Positions 41,094-51,639 of a DNA stretch of 64,000 bases are shown here, one piece after another. The translations under genes were made by a program, and so were the position numbers. The DNA lies in NCBI GenBank assembly GCA_030220185.1, contig JASPKZ010007551.1, positions 206,001 to 270,000 on the forward strand. Reading direction: 5' to 3'. Under the pieces are notes generated by a model that saw only the letters and a program-made list of their open reading frames with translations, was not told the DNA's origin and did no database searches. Position 1 is the stretch's first letter; every line of letters begins with the position of its first letter. The DNA is from Diploptera punctata. Its lineage: Eukaryota; Arthropoda; Insecta; Blattodea; Blaberidae.

Positions 41094-41661
41094 CTACAGT
41101 GAGATCAGTATAGTATTGGACAGCAGACGCGGGGATTGTGCTGTGCGATGACGAAGGCTTACACATGCAGACACGGGACTTGAAATGTGCGCTGACTCAG
41201 CAGTTTACGAATACATCCCACACATTCACTGTCACAATCAGATAGTGTACCTCGAGTAGATAAGGTTCTGGGTCGCTTTCCTTGCGAACTGAATGGCGTG
41301 TGTATAATGTGAACTGAATGACGTATGCATTAGTGTAAACTGTATAATAACTAATAATGTTTCTACGAACAGCATGTATATATTTATGATCAATATGTGT
41401 TAACTCAGTCTGCCAGCCAAGTACGAAGACTTTTTGAAACCCGATTCCCGGGTGTAAAAAATGTATGGACGACGAAAGTGAACAGTTCCAGCATCTGCTT
41501 CAATAAAGTTGGTAAGTACGACAATTTGTAAAATAGTTACGAAAATGAGTGTGGTTGTATCACTACGATCCTACGCTGTCCGTTCCCCACAGCGAGTGCG
41601 TCAACAGTGTATAGTGAAATCCCCGCGTCTGCTGTCCAGGGCTATACTGATCGCACTATAG
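41094..41661. mobile_element. Non-autonomous DNA transposon (MITE), 44-bp inverted ends
   Basis: Left end 41094-41137 (CTACAGTGAGATCAGTATAG... GACGCGGGGATT) is complementary to 41618-41661 with about six mismatches. The inner GGACAGCAGACGCGGGGATT is exact. 568 bp, no coding frame. TA-rich edges allow a TA target, but the superfamily is not clear. Confidence 0.85.
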
Positions 41662-41867
41662 TAGTACTGTTATTTATCCAACAGATAACATAACTATGAG
41701 CGAGTTAATAGTATAGCAATCATTGTATTATGTTAACCCATAAATTGGCATTGTATCCTATAAGATAATAAGATATAGGCTAATGGTTTAATTTATTTAA
41801 TATTTTAATTACACAAAAGAGAAAACGAACGAGTAGTAATTACTTAAATTTATGTGACATAGCACAT

Positions 41868-42300
41868 TATAACTAACTAACTAACTCATTGACTCTATCA
41901 AACACTTAGATTCATGGCTGCACGGACATAAGCTCTCCATACATCCCTACCCTGAGCTAATGTTTTCCAATTATCCCCTGTATAATCTATTTCCCTCAAA
42001 TCATGTGTAATGTTATCCTCCCATCTCATTCTTGGCCTACCAATTGGACGTTTTCCCTCTGGTTTTCCTACAAGAAGCTTCCATGTACCTCTTTCATCCC
42101 CCATACGTGCCACATGACCTGCCCATCGCAGTCTACGAGACTTAACTATTCTTATTATATCTGGCTTCCTAAACATATCATGTAGCTCACTATTATGTAG
42201 TTTTCTCCATTCACCTGTCTGCTCATCTCTTTTTTTTTTTGGCCCAAAAAGTTCCTAAAAACTTTATTCTCAAATACTCGTAATCTTCTCTCCTCCCTTA
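41868..42300 (-). mobile_element. RTE-type LINE copy, 3' fragment
   Basis: Starts at TAACTAACTAACTAACTCAT (tail) and ends at TCTCCTCCCTTA. The minus frame 41898-42176 reads RRLRWAGHVARMGDERGTWK and GRPRMRWEDNITHDLREIDY. It stops exactly at the duplication that flanks the insert at 42304. Confidence 0.88.
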
Positions 42301-42303
42301 AAT

Positions 42304-42436
42304 CATCATCATCATCATCATCATCAGGCACTACAACTTCAAAATTGAATGTTTTTGCCTTCTTAATAATCTTCCTCCAGACTCTTCTATAGTATATTCT
42401 GCCAATTTCAGGTTTGTCACCATCATCTTCTTCAAA
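42304..42436 (-). mobile_element. Short (ATG)n-tailed insertion with 13-bp duplication
   Basis: 133 bp beginning with (CAT)n on the plus strand, so (ATG)n-tailed on the minus. TCCTCCCTTAAAT is repeated at 42291-42303 and 42437-42449. Same tail type as at 29461 and 34810; the body may be a 5'-truncated LINE 3' UTR. Confidence 0.75.
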
Positions 42437-42449
42437 TCCTCCCTTAAAT

Positions 42450-43180
42450 ACAGTAATAAATTACAATTATACGTAATTTTGTTTTCATTGCGGTCTGACA
42501 CATTTACATAACTAGCACGAGAAATTAGTGTTCCATTAATATAAGGGTTGACTAATTTGTGTTTTCTATTAGCTCGCCGACAATGTAGTTTGCGATGCCC
42601 TGTTCTAAGATGAAAATTCCTCACGTTCATGCAATCATAACCCATCCGGGCAGAACACAAACGCCGTCAAATGGCCAAGTGTTTTAACAATAGTCACAAA
42701 TATATTAGCTGTCAGCCATGGAGCCCTACTTGATTCCAGATGCTGCACTTTGTATGACGTTGGTCAACACTGTACATTAATAGTAACTCTATAATCATCT
42801 CTTTCACACTACAGACATTTTATACATATGCCTATATACTTTGGGCTTAAATGAGTTAAACACTCACTTGACAGATTCTGATGCTATTTTAAACGATGAT
42901 CTTCTAATTATATTATTGTAAACTAGACAGTTCCTTTTATTATATTATGTTCTCCCTTAATACTATTTTTGTAACCATGTATGTTTTTAATTCTTCAATA
43001 AAGCCAAATATTTCATTTATAGTAAAATATCTTAATGTAACTTTTGACATCATTAAAAATTATTATTAAATATCTTTCTCTAACATTTTTTAAATATTTT
43101 TAGTCATAATTATGATAATGAGGAGGATGATTTTTGAGGAACCTGTGACCTTATATTCCTTACCTTTGTCTTTTCAGCTA
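42450..43180. other. No recognisable feature
   Basis: A minus frame of 109 codons (42331-42660) starts here and runs into the (ATG)n insert. I see no domain in it. Confidence 0.35.
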
Positions 43181-43181
43181 A

Positions 43182-43242
43182 TAACAACAATAATAACAAT
43201 GATGATGATGATAATAATAATGATAATAATAATAATAATGTT
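43182..43242. repeat. AAT/GAT-type microsatellite
   Basis: Mixed AAC, GAT and AAT trinucleotides. Confidence 0.85.
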
Positions 43243-43264
43243 TTATTAATAATCCATAATATTT

Positions 43265-43345
43265 AAACCAAGAAATTCACTTGGGAATCGGACCCGGGCC
43301 TACTGTTTAAGAGGTAACAGTGCAACTCCTAGGCCACAACGTGGT
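43265..43345 (-). other. Possible tRNA-like SINE head
   Basis: On the minus strand TGTGGCCTAGGAGTTGCA resembles an A-box arm and CGGGTCCGATTCCC fits a B box. Weak on body. Confidence 0.35.
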
Positions 43346-43349
43346 ATCT

Positions 43350-44200
43350 CTAAATTTGTGCGCATGGATTCTCATGCATTCCGCGTGTACGTCCATCGTT
43401 TCGCATTACTTGAAATAATTAAAACAGGAAACACAAGAAATATTAAAAATAAAAAGAGGAATGATTTATAGTTATGAAAACTATATTTTTAAATTTTAAA
43501 TTAATGTGTCTAATATTGGAATCAAGTAAGAAGCTAATCTCTCCATTCCACTTAATACTCCATTAAACATGAAAATAAAATGAAATTTCATTAACTTTCT
43601 TCCTCAATCTAAAGGATTTATAGCGGATATCCCAACATTGCTTCAGAAGCAATATCTTCCCTAGTTCACTGGTTACGGCTGACTTCTTACCCTACTAAAT
43701 CAAAATACACAACGTTTCCAAGTAAGACTTCATCCTGCTCCCATTCCTACTTGTAAAAAATGTATATAGTTCCAAGACATATCCGTTCCTCTCTCATTCT
43801 TATTTTAACATATAGAGAGGAGTGATGTCAACAAGTAAAAAAAAAACGGGAAAAACTTTATGGTTCATGGGCATTACAAGAGAAGTAAGTAGTGTTTGTC
43901 CTTCTAGATTCTAATTACTCACAAAGGGGAGTAGCCCCAAAAAAAAGTATATGAGCCATACGGCTACGCCCTACGCATTATACTGTTATGATTACTAGAC
44001 TTCATAATGAATAGATGTTTTCCTCAGCATAAACGTTGGAAATTTGCTTGTTAGGAAATGGCTATGTACACACCAAAGACTGAAATCGAGATATTACGGA
44101 TGAGTTGCGCTTTGCATGGAATATCATAACGAATTCGTAAAACACATTTAATCCTTGTAACTTTGTGATTGGTAGAGATAGGATTTTTATAATGGTTCAT
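43350..44200. other. No recognisable feature
   Basis: AT-rich unique sequence. Confidence 0.4.
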
Positions 44201-44209
44201 GTACTTTTT

Positions 44210-44835
44210 GGTTAATACTGATATGTAGATTCCCGGGCAAGCATGTGCTTCATCCGATTGTCATGGGGCTTTTTGCAAAATGTACAGGATTTTCCCGGGT
44301 AGGTTATAGGTTATAAGAGAATTTTAATGCTCAAGCCCTTCACCATTAAAAATCACCTTCAGTACTGAAAAAACGTGAAAAAATGTCGCTTTTTGTAAGC
44401 TTAAATGGCTTACGCTGCCTAAACCACAACAAATACACAAAATTATTGTACACAGAATTTAATATCTCAAAAAAAAAAACTCTAAAGAAAAGTCCGCGAC
44501 AGCATATGTTTATCTTTTAAGGATAACTCACAATAACCATTTTTGTCTTTCATTGATGCCTAGGAGATGGGGATAAGTAGATTCCCGGGCATGCATAGCA
44601 GCACATGGCGGGTATTCTTTTATGGATAACTCAAAATAACGAATTTTGTCTTTCAGCTCATTTATGCCAAGTACATGGGGATGAGTAGATTCCTGGGCAA
44701 CGCCGGGTAATCAGCACGGGGTATCTAAAAATAATAACGATATAAATGTATATTTATTTTTTCCTATCACTTATTCAACTAAATGCAAAAACACAATTTA
44801 TTTAGGTGTAGCCGCCCACACCGGGTATTAGCTAG
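44210..44835 (+). mobile_element. Helitron-like 3' region
   Basis: Ends with the hairpin GGTGT-AGCCGCCC-ACACC, nine bases, then CTAG (44832-44835) before T, the standard Helitron 3' terminus. Upstream lie three copies of a TAGATTCCCGGGCAAGC-type block (44226, 44579, 44686), two of them in units of about 110 bp that share GGATAACTCA-AATAAC and TTTTGTCTTTCA. No Rep/helicase coding, so non-autonomous. The 5' TC end was not found. Confidence 0.5.
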
Positions 44836-44849
44836 TAGGCCTATAAAAA

Positions 44850-45331
44850 CACTGCAAGGTCGTAGACGCGTCTAACTTCCCTCGGTGCGAAGTTACCTAG
44901 ATGGTATAGTTACCAAAAACATCTGGCTCATAATAGCTCCCAATAACGCGAGGTAGACTAAGCTTCAACCATACGATAGACATCACTCTTAACAGCAGCC
45001 AGACGTAAACAAGAACAGAATTCAAATTTACACCAGTATACTTTGGTGGAATACAAAATTTGCGCACTGACTGTTCGAAAAATTTGGAGTAAATATAACT
45101 ACTGCACTATATAGCCCTACTATACAACACACTAATATAGCTGTAACCAGGAAACTATTCTAACCCCCTACCCTCTGGCGTCATGTACAATAGTTGAATC
45201 AACTACACGCTGGTATCTTGTTTACGAAGGAATTGTTCCGTATCTAATGATGATGTACGTAGTTTTAAAACTAACATGCTAGACACAGTAATGATAGTAC
45301 TGTATAAGTAAATTAGTAACTCAGTAATTAA
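44850..45331. other. No recognisable feature
   Basis: Unique-looking sequence. Confidence 0.4.
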
Positions 45332-45343
45332 ATGACAAAATAT

Positions 45344-45738
45344 TGTAATTGTAAGTCCATGTTTTCCCTTTACAGAGATTTAGGCGTTCTCCCCCTACAG
45401 GGAAGAATTTGAACCATACTAATTTAGTTACACTTGTTTTCGTATATATGTCATTTTGAGTGGTCCGTGGTCAGCGTGCCGCCTCATACTGACATCTAGG
45501 AAACCAAGGTAGTACTAGGATGGGAAAATTAGGTAAATTTTGCTCAGAGGCATTTTCATTCTGGCTTAAGGATTTTTTAAGAGCCTGAAAATCTTCAGAC
45601 TCGGGGCCCACGGCTTAAAGTCCCTCCCGGAGGACTTGCTCCTTGGATTTTTCCGTCCTAAAAAATCCATCGATCCCGGCAGGGTTTGAACCCGGGACCA
45701 GAGGCAAGGAGCATAACCACTAGTCACCGCGGCCGATT
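45344..45738 (-). mobile_element. SINE family C, second copy
   Basis: Aligns along its length with 22796-23211; a short deletion removes the block around the B box (GGTTTGAACCCGGGACC lacks about 10 bp). Flanks ATGACAAAATAT (45332-45343) and ATGGCAAAATAT (45739-45750) are an 11/12 target duplication. Confidence 0.93.
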
Positions 45739-45768
45739 ATGGCAAAATATAGTACTACTAAATTCACT

Positions 45769-46072
45769 GGGGCACGCCGTAGCGTAGTGGTTAAGGCACT
45801 GAGCTACAAGCCGGAGAGTCGAGGGTTCAAGTCCCGTTGGGGTCAGGATTTTTAAACTGACCCAAACCCTCTGGCGGCACTATGGCCCTGGGGTCGACTC
45901 AGCCTCTAACGGAAATGAGTACCAGACGCTTGTTCTGGGGGTAAAGGCGGCCGTCACGCAGGGCTGACAACCCGGCTGACATAAAGTGCCGATTGTCTAG
46001 AAAAAGTGGGAGCCTTAACCTCCTACTACCCCAAGGGCCTCCGGGCCTGTTGTGGGATCACTTTACTTTTTT
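45769..46072 (+). mobile_element. SINE family B, full-length, perfect target duplication
   Basis: 304 bp: GGGCACGCCGTAGCGTAGTG head with perfect A box, GGGTTCAAGTCC B box, body and a TTTACTTTT tail. TACTAAATTCACT at 45756-45768 and 46073-46085 is an exact 13-bp duplication. It lies 18 bp from the duplication of the neighbouring family C SINE. Confidence 0.96.
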
Positions 46073-46085
46073 TACTAAATTCACT

Positions 46086-46330
46086 AAAGTTTTTTTTTTA
46101 GAATGCTGCCTACATCTGCAGTATGAAAAGTGTGCTAAAATCTGCAATAAAAGTAACTAGCAATGACGTTGCTCAGGGATATGGGTTATTTGTCCGAGGT
46201 AAGCTGAGAAAGAGGTTTATGGCTAAACAAACTTAGTTTTATAACGTTCCTAAACATGCACTCAAAACAAATGTACAGTGTAAGACCTAAATATGTTATC
46301 ATTATTACTATATCACAATTAGAAGTAGTC
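46086..46330. other. No recognisable feature
   Basis: Short unique stretch between a SINE and an RTE copy. Confidence 0.4.
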
Positions 46331-46332
46331 AT

Positions 46333-47015
46333 AACTAACTACCTAACTCACTCACTGGCATTATCGAATCTGTAGGTTCATGGCCGCGGAGTCATATGTT
46401 ACTCATACATTCGTATCCTCAGATAATGTTCTCCTATCATCTCCTGTATAAATGCGTCCATCAATTCATGGTTAATTTTAGTCTCCATCTCATTCTTGAT
46501 CTACCTTCTCGGTGTTTTCCCTCTGGTTTTCCTATAAGGAGTTTCCGCTCCCCTCTTTCATTTCCCATTCGAGATACATGTCCTTTCCATCACAATGTGC
46601 GAGGCGTAACCACTGGTTCTTATTAAATCTGGTTTCCCATAAAGACATTGTAGCTCACTGTTATAAAGTATTCTTCCATTCAGCTGTCCGTGCGTATCTC
46701 TTTTGTCCAATTTTTTAAAAGAACTTTATTCTCAAATAGGTCTACTCGTAATCTTCTCTCGAGCCTTTGTCATGGATTCCCTAAAGTAGATCCCAGTAGA
46801 GACTACTTTACCTCCGAAAAAATGTACCCAGTGGAACCCATGTCCGCGTTTCTTGATTGTATTTTTGCGTGAAAGATCATACTTTTTTTTTTCGCCTGGC
46901 GTATCGCCTTCGACCTGTCTGGCATGGATAACCCTTTCGGCAGCAACACTACCGCTGGCATAGATTTCAGGGTCATTTAAGCACGCAAGCCACTCCACCA
47001 TGAGAAGGTAAATAT
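46333..47015 (-). mobile_element. RTE-type LINE, both ends kept, middle deleted
   Basis: Plus-strand order: 3' end (CTCACTCACTGGCATTATCG) to about 46755, then directly the 5' end (the complement of GGGAATCCATGACAAAGGCT back to GGTGGAGTGGCTTGCG) to 47015. Relative to 18868-22133 about 2.5 kb is missing, including all of the endonuclease and RT palm. The 89-codon minus frame starts MVEWLACLNDPEIYASGSVA, parallel to MVEWLACLNDPESYAGGSIA at 18881. The junction lies near CGTAATCTTCTCTCGAGCC. Confidence 0.85.
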
Positions 47016-47051
47016 AACATGGAGGAATGATAATTTATGAGCATATATATA

Positions 47052-47384
47052 ACCATCCATGGTAATTCTGCCCGAGGGCAGGTCTTTCACTGCGAATCAT
47101 AGCATTCCCATGCTATGCTTGCAGCTTTACTAGGGAATTGTAGGTGTAGTAGTTTCCCGTTGCTTTCCACACCGGTGAAGGATGATGATGATAATGATAA
47201 GGATGATGATGGCCATATGATTTCGGGGACCGTTTGGGCCTTAAAGTTTTCCTGACATTTGTCTTACAGGTGAGGAAAAACCCCGATAAAAACCTCACCC
47301 AGAAAAACTGCCCCGACCGGGGATCGAACCTGGGCTCGCTGCATGACAAGGCAGCACGCTACCTCAAGACCACAGCGGTGGACT
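47052..47384 (-). mobile_element. SINE family A, full-length
   Basis: Complete minus-strand copy. The TATATA flanks on both sides may be the target duplication but are too simple to prove it. The 47113-47349 open frame is only the SINE read in one frame. Confidence 0.93.
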
Positions 47385-47404
47385 ATATATATATATATAT
47401 CAAT

Positions 47405-47890
47405 GTATGCTTTATAGTATTATTCTTGTGGAAGACTAAATTAAAAACCGTATATTCCACTTATATGAATTCGAAACATAAACTCTTACTTTAAAGAAAG
47501 AGAAAAACATTATGAGTGTTTAAGAATAAAGTATTTAGGAAAACTTTTAGACCAAAGAAAAAACAGCAGGTGAATGGAAATGACTACATAACAGTGAGCT
47601 ACACGATTTTATGAGAAACAAAGTGTAATAAAAAAGCAGTTAAGTCTCGTAGATAGCGTGGACATGCCATGTGGCACGAATGAGGAATGGAACAGAGACA
47701 TGGAAACTTCTTGTAAGAAGATCAGAGAGAAAGTTCCCAATAGGTAGCCCAAAATGAAATGGTAAAATGATATGCTTTCAGGGAAGTAAATTATACAGGA
47801 TATGGTTGGAAAACATTAGCTCATGATAAGAATGTATTGACAGCTTATGTCCTTGGGGTCATGAAACTCTGGGTTGATAATACTAGTGGG
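47405..47890 (+). mobile_element. Old RTE-type LINE copy
   Basis: Recognisable blocks: GAATTCGAAACATAAACTCT, AAAGTATTTAGGAAAACTTT, AGTTAAGTCTCGTAGATAGCG and AGGGAAGTAAATTATACAGG, ending ACTAGTGGGTTAG. Clearly older than the other copies, with a high density of substitutions and indels. Confidence 0.8.
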
Positions 47891-48069
47891 TTAGTTTATT
47901 ATATAATTGTGATGGTGAAAATCCGATAGAGAGAACCTCCATATTTGGTCTACATAGAGCTCTGTAGTCGTAACCCTGAAATGTTTAAGATGAAGCCGGT
48001 GAATTGGTTAAATATTACCCATCCAAGTGTTTTGTGCAGGCGGAAAATATGTTTACTAACAAACTGTCT

Positions 48070-48400
48070 TTCTCTTTCTCTTCCTTACTATGTTGCCACT
48101 TCCTGTCCTCTGTATTATGTTGTTTGATTGGCAAGTAGAGAGCTGACAAATACTATGTATTTTAATGATCAGTCGTTCTGCGCGGTCAGTGGCAGAATGA
48201 CTAACTTGACAACCCTGTTACTTTTGGGGTTACGTCTAGGAATGAGCTGTCCCTTCCTTGCCCTTCTCATTACATGTTGCCACTTGTGATTTATTGTGAG
48301 GCAGGTAACAGAGAGACGACAAATACTGTGATTTTAAATGATCCGATCGCTTGAGCGTTCCGTGCTCAAATGACTAATTTGACAACAATGTTAAGATCTT
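48070..48400. repeat. Diverged tandem duplication
   Basis: Two units of roughly 170 bp share ATGTTGCCACTT, GAGAG-TGACAAATACT, TTTTAATGATC and ATGACTAA-TTGACAAC. Moderate divergence; function unknown. Confidence 0.55.
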
Positions 48401-48586
48401 TCACACGTGTTTAGAGATTCTCCCCCCCACATTTGAAGTTGAAACATTTAAATACGTGATCGGATGTACAGTTTTCTCCTGCATCCCTTCCACAGATTCA
48501 GTAGATCGGCGACATTAGCGTTAAAACTCTTCCCCTCCACCCGTGAACAGTTAACTTGGATGTGTAATATAACCAGAGTTTTACTA

Positions 48587-49399
48587 CGGGGTGTCCACAA
48601 AGTCCTGCTACCAAAATAACGTAACTTAGCTTTGAGATAGCGACATGCGGTTTTTGCAACGTATTCTATATCTCTCAAAGTTTTGTGTACATTTGTTGCA
48701 GATTGTGATTTAAACGACAATGACGGCACCACAGGAAAAGGCCCAATGTGTATGCTGAGTCCGGTAAATCATCAGGAACAGTTCAGCGAAATTTCCGCCG
48801 GCAATATGGAAGAGATCCTCCATCCAAATCATCCATAATTAGATGGGCCGAGACATTTCTAACAACTGGCAGTGTAATGAACTAGCCACGGAGGTGTGAG
48901 CCAGGAAACTGTCGACAATGGGCAACTTGCATTTCAACTCAGACCTCAAAATTCGGTTCATCATGCTTCACGGGAACTGCATTTACCAAAATCAAACATT
49001 CATAAAGTCCTCCATAAGCGGCTGCAAATTACGCAAGCGTCGCTGCCAACTGACTTCCCTCGGAGTGCGAAATTTGCTGATTCCATGCTGAATGCAATTG
49101 ACGAAGATAATGTGTACCTGCAGAAGGTGATGTTCTCTGATGAAGCGAATTTATTTGCGTCTAGACATGTTAACCGCCATAGCATTCAGTATGGGGGAAC
49201 TGGTGATTTACCGGACTCAGCAAACCACCGTACACATTGGGTATTTTCCTGTGGTGTCTTTTAAATCACAATCTGTAACAAATGTAAACAGAACTTTAAG
49301 AGATATAGAGAACGTTGCAAAAAAACCGCATGTCTCTATCTCAAATAAGTTATGAGCTAAGTTACATTGTTTTGGTAGCAAGACTTTGTGGACACACTG
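48587..49399 (+). mobile_element. mariner-like transposon, truncated transposase
   Basis: Ends of about 140 bp are inverted copies (left GGTGTCCACAAAGTCCTGCT and TAGCGACATGCGG; right the complement) with TA on both sides (48585-48586, 49400-49401). 813 bp in total against about 1.3 kb for complete elements. Confidence 0.88.
48711..49225 (+). pseudogene. mariner-like transposase N-terminal half
   Basis: Frames in order: KSSGTVQRNFRRQYGRDPPS-like, VSQETVDNGQLAFQLRPQNS, HHASRELHLPKSNIHKVLHK (the HTH), LNAIDEDNVYLQKVMFSDEA (first catalytic Asp in SDEA) and VNRHSIQYGGTGDLP. The frame then runs straight into the right inverted repeat, so the second and third catalytic acids are deleted. Confidence 0.75.
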
Positions 49400-49401
49400 T
49401 A

Positions 49402-49640
49402 CAAATATAGCATAATCCTCTTGGCGACATGTATGAATTTAACGTGAGTATATTAAACCGTGTTTAGTAATGCTTTGCAATGAATGGTTACGTCGGAGAA
49501 GTCTCTTATTTCACATTTTTTACGATATGGAAAGAGAGCTTTGTTAAGTTATAACTTTCCCATTTTTATAATTTGTAGACGTTTACAAAATAAATATACG
49601 TTTAGTGTATAAAAAGGACTTTATATATATATATATATAT
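49402..49640. other. No recognisable feature
   Basis: AT-rich; ends in a short (TA)n at 49623-49646. Confidence 0.4.
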
Positions 49641-49644
49641 ATAT

Positions 49645-49765
49645 ATTACATCTTAATTCATGCTTTATACTTCTATTTATGCATAATTGTAACCTGTATT
49701 TTGTAATTATTTTATATTGGTTGAGTGAGAGACTACAATAAATGAAATATTATTATTATTATTAA
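49645..49765 (+). mobile_element. LINE family O-like tail, worn
   Basis: ATTGTAACCTGTATTTTGTAAT, then TTGGTTGAGTGAGAGACTAC, AATAAATGAAATATTATTATT. The inner hairpin of the family O end is lost. Confidence 0.4.
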
Positions 49766-50158
49766 AATGGGGGTTAAAGATGAATTTGAACAAAACAAAG
49801 AATATGGTAATAGGAAATAAATTATATACGGTACAGAAACATGTGAATTAAAATTTGGAACAATAAGTAAATTAAAGTCTGAAGAAATGGATTTATGGAG
49901 GCGTTCAGCTGGAATTTCTAGAAGGAATAAAATAACAAAGAGTGTAATCAAAAAAATTTGAATGTTCAAACTCAATTTCATAAAATGGTATGGTCATGTA
50001 AAAGAATTATAGAGGACATATTTCTAAGAAGAATACTAGAATGGGTGTCACTAGGTAGAAGAAGACGAAAAAAAAATGGTTTGAAGGTGTTTTCAGCATC
50101 ATGAGGAAAAATGTATGGGCAATGAAGATAGAAATGATAGATAGATGTGGAGGAGAAT
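49765..50158 (+). pseudogene. LINE reverse transcriptase C-terminus (family N), before SINE
   Basis: Frames read YGTETCELK, LKSEEMDLWRRSAGISRRNK, then FIKWYGHVK and RRILEWVSLGRRRRKKNG, the C-terminal boxes of an RTE-like reverse transcriptase, with stops. The copy is interrupted by the SINE at 50159 and resumes at 50483. Confidence 0.65.
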
Positions 50159-50482
50159 CCATCCATAGTAATTCTGCCCGAGGACAGGTCTTTCACTGCA
50201 ATCATAGCATTTACATGTTATGCTTTGCAGCTTTACTAGGGAATTATATGTGTGGTAGCTTCCCGTTGCTTTCCATACCGGTGAAGGATGATAATGATAA
50301 GGATGATGGTCATATGATTTCGGGGACCGTTTAGGCCTTAAAGTTTTCCTGACATTTGTCTTACAGGTGAGGAAAAACCCCGATAAGAACCTCACCCAGA
50401 AAAACTGCCCCGACCGGGGATCGAACCCGGGCTCGCTGCGTGACAAGGCAGCACGCTACATCGAGTCCACAGCGGTGGACAT
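50159..50482 (-). mobile_element. SINE family A nested in a LINE, perfect target duplication
   Basis: Complete minus-strand copy. TGGAGGAGAAT at 50148-50158 and 50483-50493 is an exact 11-bp duplication of LINE sequence; the LINE text continues past it with GAAAGTACATTAATTGGGCG. Confidence 0.95.
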
Positions 50483-50493
50483 TGGAGGAGAAT

Positions 50494-50542
50494 GAAAGTA
50501 CATTAATTGGGCGCAGGAAGATGTGGAACATTGTGAAACTGT

Positions 50543-50545
<3 letters not shown>
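50494..50545 (+). mobile_element. LINE family N 3' end after SINE
   Basis: Short remainder of the LINE (GGGCGCAGGAAGATGTGG) leading into a (TA)n run. Confidence 0.5.
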
Positions 50546-50580
<35 letters not shown>

Positions 50581-50653
50581 ATTATTACTATTACACTCAC
50601 TACTACTAGTATCGCTACAATCACTATCAGTACTATCAACATTATCACTATTA

Positions 50654-50717
<64 letters not shown>
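50543..50717. repeat. (TA)n and (ATT)n microsatellites
   Basis: TA run at 50546-50573, then mixed ATT/ACT trinucleotides and a clean (ATT)n from about 50648 to 50717. Confidence 0.9.
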
Positions 50718-50718
<1 letters not shown>

Positions 50719-50719
50719 A

Positions 50720-51265
50720 AGGTAATAAAACCATTTTCGTATATTATTTAAACGCAGAAAAAAGAAATATTGATTTCTTTTGCATTGATCATATCGATGG
50801 TATTCAGGTAAAATAGCTTAAACCTGTTCTTTTTTTATTTAATTTACTTGTTTTGCTGTTTCATCATTCTCTATTCCAAAGAAAGCTTTTAAGTACAGTA
50901 GCTTAAGCCTTACTGCCAGAAATCGAAAGATAATTAAAATTTAATATTGACTTAACCCTCAAAGCATAAATAATAGATCAGGAGAAATAACTTAAATCCA
51001 ATAGATATGCTCTTATCCCTCATTTGTGTAAATTGCTGATTAGATTAATTCGCTTAAGCATCAACTTATAATGCTTTAACATGAAAATTAAACATGTACT
51101 AAATTTTAATTGTCTTCTTACTCCATACGTATAATTACACGACCCATAATGTTTAAATTCACTGCTGTGGTAAATTAATAACGTCATCGACTGTGACAGT
51201 GTAATGAGTTAGTTTCGTGGCAAGGTCAATTTCTAATTTAAGTTTTCTATTGAATTTCAGGATAT
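50720..51265. other. No recognisable feature
   Basis: AT-rich unique sequence. Confidence 0.4.
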
Positions 51266-51271
51266 TACTCC

Positions 51272-51604
51272 ATGGCGTGACAGGCATAAAAGCCCTAACT
51301 ATTGACCTCACATCCACATTCACATTTGTTAATCACAGAGTTAGACGATCATCTATCCAGCGTAGGGGTGACATGTGGTCAGTATATCGGGTCGCCTAGC
51401 CGTTACAGATGGTTTTCTCAACCAGGAGTCGCTACTTAATGTACGGTAGGTATCCAAATGCCTCGCGACGTTGGGTGGGCACCGGTCCCATACTACCCGA
51501 AATTCCACGATAAAATTTATTTCTCCATGGGGATTCGAACTAACGCAAGTTCCGCAGCTAAGCACGAAGGCATAATGTCTTAAACCGCTCGGCTACGGCG
51601 CAGG
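51272..51604 (-). mobile_element. SINE family D, best-preserved head
   Basis: Minus-strand head CCTGCGCCGTAGCCGAGCGG with perfect A box TAGCCGAGCGG, B box AGTTCGAATCC, then GGTGGGCACCGGTCCCA-type body and the GTGACATGTGGTCAG tail block. This copy defines the tRNA origin of family D. Confidence 0.85.
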
Positions 51605-51639
51605 ACATTTTCAGAATAATATACTAGAACTAGATCTCA

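Noticed and set aside
42331..42660. 109-codon minus frame as a gene
   Set aside because: It runs into the (ATG)n-tailed insertion and shows no family motif; chance is more likely.
47113..47349. Repeated 70-115-codon frames beginning MSRSEPGFDPRSGQ
   Set aside because: These are family A SINEs read in one frame; the same text appears at 50099, 52384 and 62972 with its breaks.
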